In this document: positions 11,722 through 22,165 of the stretch, one piece after another
Position numbering within the stretch: the first letter of the stretch is position 1
Layout: the number at the start of each line of letters is the position of its first letter
NCBI RefSeq assembly: GCF_946151075.1
Contig: NZ_OX267715.1
Span: 1,589,881 to 1,653,880 of the forward strand
From: Neobacillus sp. Marseille-Q6967
GTDB taxonomy: Bacteria; Bacillota; Bacilli; Bacillales; Cytobacillaceae
DNA: 64,000 nucleotides
Direction: 5' to 3'
Notes under the pieces: model-generated
Seen by the model: only the letters and a program-made list of their open reading frames with translations
What the model was told of the DNA's origin: nothing
The model's database searches: none
Program-made: the position numbers and the translations under genes

Positions 11722-12143
11722 CCCTCCTTTTGCGATTCACCTAATAACACTGAGATTTTATCCAACAAGAAGCTTTTTAATAGAGCTGTATAAGACAGAT
11801 TAGCCTCTTTTCTCTAAATGAATTCTAGAAAATCTGGAAAAATCCTCCTGATTTGAACCGTATCCCACTGCTTTGTTACCAATGCTTCACGCACTATTGT
11901 CTTATATGCTCGTTCGTTGATAAAAATGTCGTAACTGCAAGACTATTATCAACGATTACCAAAGGAAGTGGGTTAATACTTATCTCATAGAATCAAAAAG
12001 TTAGATTTAGCAGATGATAAATCTGGATGTTGATTCACCCAACTAATAATACGAGCCCTTAGGGAACGAAAATATGGCTACCCCATAAAGGGTAGCCTAT
12101 TCAATACAATATTGGTTAAGTTTGTTTAGTTGTTTGTTTCATT
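11722..12143. other. Intergenic boundary with a 42-codon coding relic
   Basis: This stretch separates the G+C-richer giant-gene operon from the AT-rich defence island. On the minus strand, 11942-11814 holds an open 42-codon run with protein-like composition, ending L-E-F-I-stop, but it has no start codon or ribosome binding site. It may be the tail of a lost gene. Apart from the hairpin at 12076-12097 I see no repeat, attachment site or recombinase. Confidence 0.4.
12076..12097 (-). terminator. Hairpin downstream of the 770-residue gene
   Basis: A perfect 8-bp stem (GGCTACCC / GGGTAGCC) with a six-base loop lies 47 bases beyond the stop at 12144. On the minus strand it is followed by ATATTTTCG, a weak U-rich tail. 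It probably ends the operon that starts at 18268. Confidence 0.65.
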
Positions 12144-14456
12144 TTATTTCGTTTCCTTATAATTCCTTAATACACTTAGGATTAATTCTTTAATAATCTC
12201 TTTTCCTTCTATAGCTTCTTCAAATGAGATTTCATTTGGATGGGCAGCTCTGTTTCTATACACCCTTGTTACATTCATTATTTTTTCAAACAAATCCGTA
12301 TCTACAAAGTTTTCTTCAAAATATCGAAGGATAAATTCTTTAAAGTCTTGAAGGATTGGGCTTCTTCTTACCGTTCTTCCCGTTATCTTTTTTAGAAAGG
12401 TTGACATTCTGCCTAATTCAAAATGCCAATGGTTCTCATCCTTTTCTAGCAATTCTTTAATCTTCATAGCAAACTCATAGGACGAACTATTTCTTGAGTA
12501 CGGTAAACCACTTTCATTGATTTCAAAATCCCAAGAAAATTGATCCATTAGATCAACTTCCCTTAACTTTAAATCATGTAAATATGCTACAAAGATTTTA
12601 ATTCGCAATTCATTTTCAAGTGACCTGCAGTATTGCAAGATAAATGGTGACGGATCCGAATTTTCTAACCTGGTGATATTATCAAATAACATGTCTGCAG
12701 ATGGTAACATTCGCTTACTTAAATCATGAAGTTTATCCCAATGAGGAACAATCCATTCCTTTGTTTTCTCAACATAGGTATCATAGGTCTCCAATGTTAT
12801 TTGATTAACGGCCGAATCAATTTTATTCATTATGTTTTGGATGACCTCTAATTCATTTTTACCTTCAAGTTTTATTTGTTTTATATCCTTTTCCATGTCA
12901 CTAACTAAATCAATTAAATAACTAACTTTCTCATTGAACTCATCCATTCTTTGGTTCAAACTACTCATCGAACTCGAATTTATTGATATAGCTTGAAGAA
13001 TTTTCTCATAACGGTTATTGGCAAGATCATTTAATTCTCGATTTCTGCTTTTTTCATGCTTGTATTTTTCTCTTAGTAAAACAATCTTCTCTTTTAATTC
13101 CAATAGTTCTGACTGGGTCGCACTTTCAATTCCTTTATCACTAACAACATTCAGGTTATCAAGTGGTAAAAGTGGTATCCGTATATTTTTAATATCCCTG
13201 ACCGTTAATCTCCTAGATTGTGGTACTCCTCTGCTCTTTCTGTCTACCTGTAGGCTATAGAGCTTTTTACCTTCTTTAGTATGTAAATATGTTTTAATAT
13301 ATTCGTTGTTGGCAGACCTGATAATAGCGATATCGCGACTTGCAATTGCTGGCGGATCTGTTTCCTTATAAATGTAAAGTTCACCAGAATTATTAACTAG
13401 TGGTGTAATCATATCCCCAGGTTGTAAAATACATACATTTTCATCTTGGCTGCAATCATCTATATATTGATTCTCAGTAAAGAGATTTAACTCTCCATTT
13501 TGAATATGCCCTGGCCTTACGATTAAATACTTCCCACTATCCAGTCGTTCTTCACCACGAAAACCAGGTCCTGACAATATATTTGCGATTTCCTCCAGTT
13601 TCTTTACATCCTTGTTTTTCAATTTTTCATCTATTTTTTTAAATCGAGGATCATAGAAATGTGGGTCCCATCTCGATCCAATTAATCTTGCTGATTCTAC
13701 GGCAAACCCACTTTTTCCGAAATAAAATTGTTTAATTTCATCATAATTGTTGGCAAAAGAAGGCATTAACACCTTCTCTGTTGGGGGACTTTTCCTAATT
13801 ACGATAAGTGACATATCTCTTAAATTCGGTCTGAAATTACCAGTATTCAGGTTCATAATCATCTCTAAATCATAGTTAGCAAGAAGTTGATCTCTGTACA
13901 TTTGGAAGGAAGATGGTGCAGTTAAAAATCCATTACTTATTAAAACGACTAATTTCCCTTGTTCTTTCAAAATTGCCATTGCTTTCTTAAGGTAAACAAG
14001 GGTTGTATTTTGTTCTATACCTTCATAAAAAATTTGTCCCCCTCTTGGAAGACATGAAACAACACAATCATACATTCTGGAAAAGTCTTTATAAATTGGA
14101 TTTTGATTGTTAAGTTCTATATTAGGATAAATGAACTTACCGATGTTTATCCCATCCCCTATAGAATCATACCCAGTTAGCACGGTCTCTTTAGGAAAAT
14201 AACTTAATAGTTTTCCGGTTGAACAATTTATATCGATAACAGATTTTGGATTATCCTCTAAAGCAATATCCGTCATTAATTGTGCAAGTTCATTAGGCAT
14301 ATCAAAAATTCTTCTAAAATCTATTTGGGATAGGCAGTCATATAACTTGCTCTCTCTAATTTCACTTAAATTTGATAATTCATTAAGGAAATTCCTTAAT
14401 GAAATTTCCCCGCTTTTATACCTGTCTATTAACATTTCGGACAGTATACCTGGCAT
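12144..14456 (-). CDS. Degenerate N6-methylase/HsdS-like protein with coiled coil and helical C-terminus
   Basis: 770 residues; ATG with AGAGGAGG seven bases upstream. Residues from about 60 to 240 follow the type I N6-adenine methylase layout, but the SAM motif reads D-I-N-C-S-T-G instead of D-P-x-C-G-T-G, and the catalytic N-P-P-F/Y is replaced by S-C-L-P-R-G, so methylation activity is doubtful. A segment around 270-450 resembles an HsdS target-recognition domain. A long coiled coil follows, then an Arg/Glu-rich helical C-terminus with a R-N-R-A-A-H-P motif typical of HEPN-like or DUF4145-like folds. It probably belongs to one operon with the helicase-nuclease and the glycosylase-like gene upstream. 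I infer a DNA-recognition or adaptor role in a defence complex rather than a working methyltransferase. Confidence 0.75.
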   Translation of the reverse strand: MPGILSEMLIDRYKSGEISLRNFLNELSNLSEIRESKLYDCLSQIDFRRIFDMPNELAQLMTDIALEDNPKSVIDINCSTGKLLSYFPKETVLTGYDSIGDGINIGKFIYPNIELNNQNPIYKDFSRMYDCVVSCLPRGGQIFYEGIEQNTTLVYLKKAMAILKEQGKLVVLISNGFLTAPSSFQMYRDQLLANYDLEMIMNLNTGNFRPNLRDMSLIVIRKSPPTEKVLMPSFANNYDEIKQFYFGKSGFAVESARLIGSRWDPHFYDPRFKKIDEKLKNKDVKKLEEIANILSGPGFRGEERLDSGKYLIVRPGHIQNGELNLFTENQYIDDCSQDENVCILQPGDMITPLVNNSGELYIYKETDPPAIASRDIAIIRSANNEYIKTYLHTKEGKKLYSLQVDRKSRGVPQSRRLTVRDIKNIRIPLLPLDNLNVVSDKGIESATQSELLELKEKIVLLREKYKHEKSRNRELNDLANNRYEKILQAISINSSSMSSLNQRMDEFNEKVSYLIDLVSDMEKDIKQIKLEGKNELEVIQNIMNKIDSAVNQITLETYDTYVEKTKEWIVPHWDKLHDLSKRMLPSADMLFDNITRLENSDPSPFILQYCRSLENELRIKIFVAYLHDLKLREVDLMDQFSWDFEINESGLPYSRNSSSYEFAMKIKELLEKDENHWHFELGRMSTFLKKITGRTVRRSPILQDFKEFILRYFEENFVDTDLFEKIMNVTRVYRNRAAHPNEISFEEAIEGKEIIKELILSVLRNYKETK

Positions 14457-14637
14457 TGTATAACCTCCTCTACACCATTTCTTAAATACATCCTCTTTAA
14501 ATTCCCATGATATTTATTTCGACTTTTTAATCGGTATTCCTTCATTTACGGGAAAGAGCAATTCTAACTACTTTATTAAATTGTCTGAGGAATTAATTCA
14601 GGAATCATTTTTGCCACATCAATCACTCCTTGGGATT

Positions 14638-15387
14638 TTAAATGGATAAATCACTACCAAGCCGGTTCCTAAGTTCCCTATAAAGTGCAGGTCCTTCCTC
14701 CTGTGTTTTCTTGGGTACTCCTTTTATAGAAAATGGAACATACATATATTTTTCAGGAGTATCTAAAAGTTCATTGTAAAAGGCGTTTCTAGGCTCTGCA
14801 CCGACTAGCACTATTAGCTCCGGCTCTAATATCCTTATCTCTTCAAGCAGAATTTCTTTGGATTTTTTTGCATCTCTTTTGCCACTGCGATTTGCGACTC
14901 GAGCAAAGTCAGTTACAAAAGATTTCCTTGCAATTTCTGGGGTTATCCCTAAGTTCGTAACAAGCGGGTAGTAGTTTTGTGTATTTGGCCAAAAACAATC
15001 AAAGATATTACGATATGGGGATAGATTTTTAAAAAGCCATAAACATGATAGTACAGTCATACTTAGCTTTTCAGGTTTTTGAAGGGATCCTTTAAAAACA
15101 AAGAAAAATGAAGCCTTACCATTTCTAATGACTTCAGATCCAATAAATGGGAGGTCTGTACTCCTAGAAATATTGTCGTCTTTAAATGTTTGATTATTCC
15201 AGTTACCGTTTGTTTCACTCCTATAGCTATCAAAAATCGTTTATAATAATTTACTAAATACTCTAATTCGGTAATGTAGTTGAAATAATCAATAATACTT
15301 TCTTCAACATCTCCTTCTATTTGTTTTTTCTCCGTAAATACCAAATTGTGCGTGTATTTTTGCAAGCTTTTGTTCAAGAATAACCAT
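14638..15387 (-). pseudogene. Uracil-DNA-glycosylase-superfamily-like gene with two frameshifts
   Basis: A continuous protein of about 250 residues is recovered only by changing frame twice. It starts at ATG 15387 (M-V-I-L-E-Q-K), shifts at the T6 run 15326-15331, continues through F-N-Y-I-T-E-L, shifts again at the A5 run 15232-15236, and ends at 14638. The C-terminal half (F-V-T-D-F-A-R, then P-E-L-I-V-L-V-G-A-E) resembles the core of uracil-DNA glycosylase superfamily proteins. I do not see the canonical G-x-x-P-G and H-P-S motifs, so the assignment is tentative. It starts 17 bases after the helicase stop, so it is co-transcribed. Both shifts are in short homopolymers, so sequencing error is a real alternative to true loss. 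Confidence 0.55.
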
Positions 15388-15403
15388 TTCCAGCCTTCCT
15401 TAC

Positions 15404-18268
15404 CTAACAGAGTGCCTTTCCATCAATCTCCTTTTTATTGCAATAAAACCGCATATCACAGTTTGGGCAATGTTGTTTCGGACGCTTCTTAACCAAATAT
15501 TTCCTAGTTTCAATATTTTGAACCGTAGAATCAAAGGCGTTTATGGTTTCTCTTACTGATGATGCACTTTTTTCAAAGGTGATGTAAGGCGACGATTCTG
15601 TTTCCCCTGTGTAATATAAATGCATTCTGCTAACGTTTAAACGTTCCTTTTCCTCCACTAAATGAGCGTAAACCTCTAGTTGTTTTTGATAGTGTTTTAG
15701 ACGTTCATTATCGATGTTAAAATTTGGTTTTTTCTCCGATTTAAAGTCAATGATTTCAACAGTGTTATCTTCTCCCCGAATTAAGTCCACGGTCCCTTTG
15801 ATAATGTAGTTGTCCTTCACTAAAGAAATCTCAACCTCTGCTTCTTTTACCTTTTTCCAATCATGACTATGCCTTTCAATATATCGCTTAACCTGCTGCA
15901 ACGCTGCTTCTTGTTGTGGCCTGCCTAAATAGACCCGTTCTCGACTTGAAAGATATTTATAATTATTCTCAAACCATTCAGCAATGTTTTCAGGAGTAAC
16001 CATTCCCTCGTTTCCATTCAATACAGCTTTATGAACGTCCTCTATGGTTTGATGAACAACCGTCCCAAATATTTGGGCCCCTTGACGTACTGGTGTAAAA
16101 GAAAGATCCTTAAAGAATTTGTACTGTAGAGGGCATGTGTTGTATAGATTTATATGCGAAGTAAAGGAATAGGTCTCTTTTAGATTAACATCCTTTACAC
16201 TCTCATAATCGATCTCTTCGATTGCTGTCTCTCGCCAATCAGGTAATCGATGATAAACATCTCTGAAAGTATTAGATGGTAACCTCCAAGAACCGGTCTT
16301 TTCCTGACCAGTTAAGACTAGTAAATTTTGTGCCCTTGAAAACGCGGTATAATATAACCGCCAAAAATCGTAGAAGTGGATTTTGTCTAAAGGTTCAAAG
16401 CGCTCTTTCGTGTTAAATCCCTCTAAGATCTCATCTATTTCTGAATAGTCCTTCTTTGGATCCTTATTTAGAGATCCTACTAAAACAATAGGAAATTCTA
16501 ATCCTTTTGATTGATGGATCGTTAAAAAAGATACGCAGCCACTTGGAGCATACTCGGAATCATCTTCATACTCAGTGATTCCACCTTCTTCTAGAAAACG
16601 TAAATATTGATTCCAAAAACTACGCAGCTTACTATCTAAGTATCTAGGAGTTAAAACATCAATCCTCTCTAAATACTCGAACTTAGCTAATAGCTTAGAA
16701 AAAATAGATAAATTTCTACTTGGACGGCTATCCATTGTTTTCCCACTATAACCATCTAAATAATTACTGAATAAAGGAAATTGAAGCAATTGATAAAACA
16801 AGCCGGAAAACCCATAGTTTAAGTTCTCCATTAAATTTCCATGGATTTTAGCCTTTTTATCTGCCCAATTCTTCAATTCGGCATTTTCAGTTCTATTAAG
16901 TATTTCTTCAAATTCCCTTAAGCAAGTATCATGATATTCCCATTCTCTTAAACTTGCACCTGGTTGCCATTGCCTTACCTGTGATGACTGTGGGAATAGA
17001 TACATAAATGCACCTAATAACCATTTTATTTCTTCTCTTTTAAAAAACATATTTGAGCGTGGTGAATATACAGGAATCCCATTTTCTTCTAAATAGTTAG
17101 ATAATGCAACCACATTTTGATTTTTAACCGACCAGAACAAAAATGCAACCTGATTCCAATCCGTTATCGAGCCGTTTTGTTTTAAATGCATAAGGAATTC
17201 ATAAACTTCTTCTTTCCAATTTCGTCGTGCAATGTTACCATAAACTTTAACCACTGAGGGAATATCTTGAAATGTTTTATCCCAGGGTTGAATGTCTTTG
17301 TCGTATCGAAATGACAAACCATTTTCTTGCCAGTTCAACGATCTCATCCAGTTATTATAGAAATTTATAATATCGGGGTGCGAACGATAGTTGGTATTCA
17401 ATTTTATTTGGTGACATTTTTTAAAATTGGATGGAAACTCAAGAATATTTCGAATGGTTGCCCCTCTAAATCGGTACAATCCTTGGTCGTCATCACCAAC
17501 AACACAAAGATTTTTATCTTGATTTGTTAATGCAAGTACAATCTTCTCTTGAATGGTATTTGTGTCTTGATATTCATCAATCATAATGTACCGAATTTTT
17601 TTGTGTAATGCCTCTTTAATGGAAGGATGATTTTGTAAAAGAGTATAAGCCTCTAATTGAATAGTAGAAAAATCAAGGGCATTATCTTCAGTTAGAAGGG
17701 ATTGATATAATAAATAACATTTCCCTAAAACAACCATTTGCGGTTCTCTAGAATGGATTAACTCCGCAGGACTGATTAGCTCCTCTGTTATTTTATTGAT
17801 CCATTTTACTAATTCCGCTGATTTATCCCACCGGCGCGTTTTCTTTACAACCAGTTGAATGTTCTCTATCTCTAGAAAAGATCTTAGATTTTGATAAATA
17901 AAATATTGTTGATCAAATTGGTCCATCATTTTATAATTTTTCTTCAACCTAGTGTAATCACGATTTTCTTCTAATATTCTTAGACAGATAGAGTGCAAGG
18001 TGCCTATGTACATTTCATTTAAATTAAATACCACATTTTCCTCATTTAACCGATTTGACACACGGGTCTGTAATTCTTTTGCCGCTTTTTCCGTAAAGGT
18101 TGCCGTAAGGATTTCCTCTGGTTTTACCTTTTTTTCCAGAATTAAATAAGTGATCCTTTCAACCAATGTATGTGTTTTTCCAGAGCCAGGTCCTGCAATA
18201 ATTAGGACTGGTCCATCTGTAGTCCTAACAGCTTCTTTTTGCATTGGATTTAATTCTCTTTTTGTCAT
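15404..18268 (-). CDS. UvrD/Rep-family helicase fused to PD-(D/E)XK nuclease with Fe-S cluster
   Basis: 954 residues. The N-terminus is a superfamily 1A helicase: Q-motif L-N-P-M-Q, Walker A G-P-G-S-G-K-T at 26-32, D-E-Y-Q-D-T near 230, and the H-Q-S-K-G-L-E-F motif later. The C-terminal third is a RecB/AddB-like nuclease: L-Y-N-T-C-P-L-Q-Y, then G-T-V-D-L-I and V-E-I-I-D-F-K-S-E-K as catalytic Asp, Asp and Lys, and Cys residues at 934, 937 and 943. With the earlier Cys these match the four-Cys iron-sulphur staple of AddB- and Cas4-type nucleases. It should unwind and cut DNA. It is the first gene of a leftward operon with the glycosylase-like and degenerate methylase genes, and is divergent from mcrB. 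Unlike GajB of Gabija, no OLD-family nuclease lies beside it. Confidence 0.9.
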   Translation of the reverse strand: MTKRELNPMQKEAVRTTDGPVLIIAGPGSGKTHTLVERITYLILEKKVKPEEILTATFTEKAAKELQTRVSNRLNEENVVFNLNEMYIGTLHSICLRILEENRDYTRLKKNYKMMDQFDQQYFIYQNLRSFLEIENIQLVVKKTRRWDKSAELVKWINKITEELISPAELIHSREPQMVVLGKCYLLYQSLLTEDNALDFSTIQLEAYTLLQNHPSIKEALHKKIRYIMIDEYQDTNTIQEKIVLALTNQDKNLCVVGDDDQGLYRFRGATIRNILEFPSNFKKCHQIKLNTNYRSHPDIINFYNNWMRSLNWQENGLSFRYDKDIQPWDKTFQDIPSVVKVYGNIARRNWKEEVYEFLMHLKQNGSITDWNQVAFLFWSVKNQNVVALSNYLEENGIPVYSPRSNMFFKREEIKWLLGAFMYLFPQSSQVRQWQPGASLREWEYHDTCLREFEEILNRTENAELKNWADKKAKIHGNLMENLNYGFSGLFYQLLQFPLFSNYLDGYSGKTMDSRPSRNLSIFSKLLAKFEYLERIDVLTPRYLDSKLRSFWNQYLRFLEEGGITEYEDDSEYAPSGCVSFLTIHQSKGLEFPIVLVGSLNKDPKKDYSEIDEILEGFNTKERFEPLDKIHFYDFWRLYYTAFSRAQNLLVLTGQEKTGSWRLPSNTFRDVYHRLPDWRETAIEEIDYESVKDVNLKETYSFTSHINLYNTCPLQYKFFKDLSFTPVRQGAQIFGTVVHQTIEDVHKAVLNGNEGMVTPENIAEWFENNYKYLSSRERVYLGRPQQEAALQQVKRYIERHSHDWKKVKEAEVEISLVKDNYIIKGTVDLIRGEDNTVEIIDFKSEKKPNFNIDNERLKHYQKQLEVYAHLVEEKERLNVSRMHLYYTGETESSPYITFEKSASSVRETINAFDSTVQNIETRKYLVKKRPKQHCPNCDMRFYCNKKEIDGKALC

Positions 18269-18758
18269 TGTCTCCCCACCCTTTATACCAGTTAAAAAGT
18301 ACCACTTGTGATAATATCACTATAAATCAACCATTTATTGTAAAAAATCACGAAACAGTATTACTATTAATTTATGAATTAGATCTATTTGTTATGAAAC
18401 AAGAAATATCTGTTGTTAAAAAGATAAAACAAACAATTGGGACAATTATGTGTTTTTATAAACAAATAGCCTTCTCAACAGAGAAGACTAATAATATCAC
18501 GTTATTTTTACTTGATCATTTCGACTAAACCCTACTTTTTTCCTGCTAATAGGTATAAAGTATTGTAAGTTTATGGTAAGTAAAACAATACACCCCAAGG
18601 TGTTGGCAGTAATCCTATTTTGCTTATACTTCTAACGTTCACTTTCTGTTATGAGGTAAAAACATTTGGTAAAACTAAGGAAACAGTTTCTTATTAAATA
18701 AAATATTAAATAAGAAATTTCTTTTATAAGACTTACCAAGATTAATACGGAGGATTAT
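18269..18758. promoter_or_regulatory. Divergent promoter region with inverted repeat before mcrB
   Basis: This 490-bp AT-rich stretch lies between the leftward helicase and rightward mcrB and must carry promoters for both. An imperfect inverted repeat at 18687-18717 (13-bp arms reading TTTCTTATT..., one mismatch) sits about 40 bases before the mcrB start and could be an operator. A 94-codon open frame on the plus strand (18244-18528) overlaps the helicase start and has no ribosome binding site, so I do not count it as a gene. Confidence 0.4.
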
Positions 18759-20899
18759 ATGGATAATACATATTTAAAAACCGCCTTCCAAAATTGGATG
18801 CGCCGTCAGAAAAAATCAGATGGTGCCCCATATAAATCAAATACCATAAATGCTTATACAACTGCTCTTAAAAATGCTACAGCTAAATTGAATCTCCAAA
18901 ATGTCGTAGAGACAGATTTATTCAATATTACGTCTTCTTCGGCATTTAATGAGGTATATTCCATTATTACATCTGCATCAAATTTCCATGAAGTAGATGT
19001 GGCTGCTGGTAATAAAGCATACTCCAATGCATTGGTTTTATATCAGAGATTTTTAAAGGAACAAGAGGAACCATCCTGTTGGATTTTTCAGGGAAATCCA
19101 AAATTATACGATGTGGTTGGGGCTGTGAAAGATCTTTATCATCTAACATGGGCTGTTAATCAAAGCCCAAAGCAAATTAAAAAAGGAGACAAAGTCTACA
19201 TATGGGTTTCCGGTTCTAACGCAGGAATTGTAGCAGCTGGAACCATTCTTAATGACCCTGAGATAAAGCAGCCGGATTTAAATGATCCGTACAACCGTTC
19301 AGATGAGTTAAACAAAGAGCCTTATTTAGGTGTCGATATCGAAATTGAAAGAAAACTCATCCACTCTATGGTAGAAAGAACAACTCTACTAGCGGATGAA
19401 CGGACCAAACGAATGGAAATTTTAACGTTCCCAGGCGCCACGAATTTTCGTGTATCTAAGGAAGAGGATGAGGTTATTGAAAGTTTAATAAGTAGCACTT
19501 ATGAACGAATTCCGGCGAGCACTACTCCAGCACCAACACTTGCCAATGATAAAAAAAGGTATTGGCTATTTTCACCAGGTCAAGGTTCTAGTAAATGGGA
19601 TGAATTTTATGACAAAGGAATTATGGGAATTAGCTGGGATAAACTTGGGGACTTAAAGCAATATCCGTCAAAGGAGTCCATGAAGTTAAAAATGAAGGAA
19701 ATATATGGTGAGGAATATTCGTATATAAATGCTGGCCACCTTACATGGCAATTTGCTAATGAACTAAAGATCGATGATGTGATCATCGTAAAAAAAGGAC
19801 TTAATAAAATCATTGGCCGCGGTTTCGTAACATCTCAATACATTTTTGATGATTCCAGGGATGAGTACAAGCATATTCGAAAGGTTCGCTGGACTCATAA
19901 AGGAGAATGGGATCATGAAGGTCAGGTTGTATTAAAAACCTTAACCGATATAACACCTTATACAGACTACTACAAAAAGCTTGAAAATATGTTCATTGAA
20001 ACAACCGGGGAAGAACTAATAACTGAGGATGAAAAAGCCTCCAAGTATGAAAGATATACCTCTGAAGAATTTTTATCCGAAGTCTATATGAATGAGAAAA
20101 ATACAACACTCTTAGAAACCTTTTGCTGAAAAAGAAAAATCTAATATTATTAGGTGCACCGGGCGTTGGAAAAACATTTACTGCGGAGCGGCTCGCATAC
20201 TCTATTATGGGTGAAAAAGATACAAGCCGAGTCATGATGATTCAATTTCATCAAAGCTATAGCTATGAAGATTTTATTATGGGATACCGCCCTGTTGAAA
20301 AAGGCTTCTCCCTATCAAAAGGTCCATTTTATGAGTTTTGTAAGGAAGCCGAGCCAGATGACAGACCATACTTTTTTATCATTGATGAAATCAACCGTGG
20401 GAACTTGAGTAAAATATTTGGCGAATTATTAATGCTGATTGAAAATGATAAACGAGGCAAAGAAGTCCGCCTTCTCTATTCTGACGAGCAATTCTCCGTC
20501 CCGGAGAACGTTTATATTATCGGTATGATGAATACAGCCGACCGCAGTTTGGCCATGATTGACTATGCTCTACGGCGCCGATTTGCATTCTTTGAATTTG
20601 AGCCTGCTTTTGATAATGAAGGATTCAAAGAATACCAAGCAAGTATGGCAAATGAAAATTTTGATCGGTTAATCGAAACGGTTGTGAAACTTAATAGGGA
20701 TATATCAGAGGATGCTTCTCTTGGAAGTGGTTTCCAAATTGGACATAGTTATTTTGCGGCCGGTAATACAATAGACGAGGAATGGTTATCGGATATTGTG
20801 GAGTATGAATTGTTACCACTCATTAAAGAATACTGGTTTGACGAACCTTCTAAAATTGAGTTATGGAGCAGCAAACTCTGTGATGCCATACATGATTAA
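18759..20899 (+). pseudogene. mcrB: McrB, two EVE-like reader domains plus GTPase AAA+, split by one frameshift
   Basis: Starts at ATG 18759 with GGAGG five bases upstream. Residues 1-100 look like a tyrosine-recombinase SAM-like helical domain. About 105-240 (C-W-I-F-Q-G-N-P) and 265-375 (Y-W-L-F-S-P-G) are EVE/PUA-like modified-base readers. The first frame stops at 20129. The motor continues in another frame from just upstream of 20123: Walker A G-A-P-G-V-G-K-T, I-I-D-E-I-N-R-G, the McrB signature M-N-T-A-D-R-S, and an R-R-R-F arginine finger. Adding one A to the A5 run at 20097-20101 restores a smooth join (N-E-K-K-Y-N-T-L-R-N-L-L). The protein recognises modified cytosine and drives McrC. 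As written it is broken; a one-base sequencing error would explain it equally well. Confidence 0.88.
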
Positions 20900-21935
20900 G
20901 ATTAAAAATATTTACTATATGCTTGCTTATGCTTATCAATCCTTAAATGAAGCTAATTTTAGAAGCATCCAAACAGAAGAATTTAAAAATCTTCATGATT
21001 TGATGGCAGCCATTCTTATTCGTGGTGTAACCCATCAATTAAAACGCGGTCTTCATAAAGATTATCGAGTGCATACCGAGGCCACGGGTAATTTACGTGG
21101 GAAAATTGACGTGACAAATTCCATCAAACAGAACTCCCTGTTAATGCGGAGAATGGTTTGCCATTACGATCAATTCTCGGAAAACACACCATTAAATCAA
21201 ATCTTAAAAACAACCATGGAACTTCTTATTAAGTGTGGTGATGTCAAGGCAGAAAATCGAAAGGAATTACGTAAGCTTTCTCTCTTTTTAGGGAAGGTAG
21301 AAACTCTTAATCCGAGTGTGATTAACTGGAATACAATCAGTTATCACCGTAATAACGCTACCTACATAATGTTGATGAACATCTGCCAGCTAGTCATTAA
21401 AGGTCTGTTAATGAGCGCTGAATCAGGTGGCTACAAAATGAAAGAGTTTCTGGATGACCAACACATGCATCGGTTGTATGAGAAATTTCTGCTTGGGTAT
21501 TTCAAAAAGGAATACCCACAGTATTCTCCGAGTGCTTCCTATATAGATTGGAATGTCGACGATGGTTTTACTGATTTCCTACCCGCGATGATAACGGACA
21601 TCACACTCACCTATGGTTCTAAAACATTAATTATTGATGCCAAATATTATGCTAATACGATGAAAACTAACACTTTGTTTAATAGCAAATCGTTAATTTC
21701 TGCAAACCTTTATCAAATATTTACTTATGTAAAAAATAAGGATCGAAATGGGAGTGGCAATGTAAGTGGTATGCTCCTATATGCAAAAACAGATGAAGAT
21801 ATTACTCCAGATAACGATTACTCTATTGGTGGAAATCGGTTTAGTGTAAAGATACTGGATCTAGGATCAGAATGGCCAGAAATCGTAAACCAACTTAGGA
21901 GTGTTGGAGCTCTATTGGTGAGCAAAAAGGTTTAA
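20892..21935 (+). CDS. mcrC: McrC, nuclease subunit of the McrBC type IV restriction system
   Basis: The N-terminus M-I-K-I-K-N-I-Y-Y-M-L matches the usual McrC beginning, so I chose ATG 20892, although ATG 20883 is also in frame. It overlaps the end of mcrB by eight bases, as expected for translational coupling. The C-terminal nuclease core shows T-D-I-T-L-T-Y, then L-I-I-D-A-K-Y-Y, the Asp...Asp-x-Lys of PD-(D/E)XK enzymes. About 347 residues, normal for McrC. It cuts DNA between modified sites when translocated by McrB GTPase. The gene itself is intact, so the system would work if the mcrB frameshift is not real. Confidence 0.92.
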   Translation: MIKIKNIYYMLAYAYQSLNEANFRSIQTEEFKNLHDLMAAILIRGVTHQLKRGLHKDYRVHTEATGNLRGKIDVTNSIKQNSLLMRRMVCHYDQFSENTPLNQILKTTMELLIKCGDVKAENRKELRKLSLFLGKVETLNPSVINWNTISYHRNNATYIMLMNICQLVIKGLLMSAESGGYKMKEFLDDQHMHRLYEKFLLGYFKKEYPQYSPSASYIDWNVDDGFTDFLPAMITDITLTYGSKTLIIDAKYYANTMKTNTLFNSKSLISANLYQIFTYVKNKDRNGSGNVSGMLLYAKTDEDITPDNDYSIGGNRFSVKILDLGSEWPEIVNQLRSVGALLVSKKV

Positions 21936-21956
21936 TTAAATTTAGGCACTAAGAAA

Positions 21957-21986
21957 GCCTGTCCCCAATCTATTCAGGGAACAGGC
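21957..21986 (+). terminator. Hairpin after mcrC
   Basis: GCCTGTCCC pairs with GGGAACAGGC (one bulge) starting 21 bases after the mcrC stop. The following ATTTC tail is only weakly U-rich. The GCCTGTCCCC core also resembles short intergenic repeats found in bacilli. Confidence 0.5.
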
Positions 21987-22165
21987 ATTTCAATAAATAA
22001 ATATTTCAGAATACTCTTATTACCAAGTAGTTCCTTGTCTTTGACTCCTCTACCACACCTGAGTCTGTTTCTCCATATATTGAAATTTATTTTGGTGGCT
22101 TAAAGATTTCTATTTTCCTTAGGGCTTATTTATCAATATAAGGTATGATTTAATGTCAACTATAT

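Noticed and set aside
15404..18268. Gabija (GajB-like helicase)
   Set aside because: No OLD-family GajA nuclease is adjacent, and this helicase carries its own Fe-S nuclease domain unlike GajB.
18244..18528. 94-codon plus-strand frame before mcrB
   Set aside because: Overlaps the helicase start, lacks a ribosome binding site and has no recognisable protein features.
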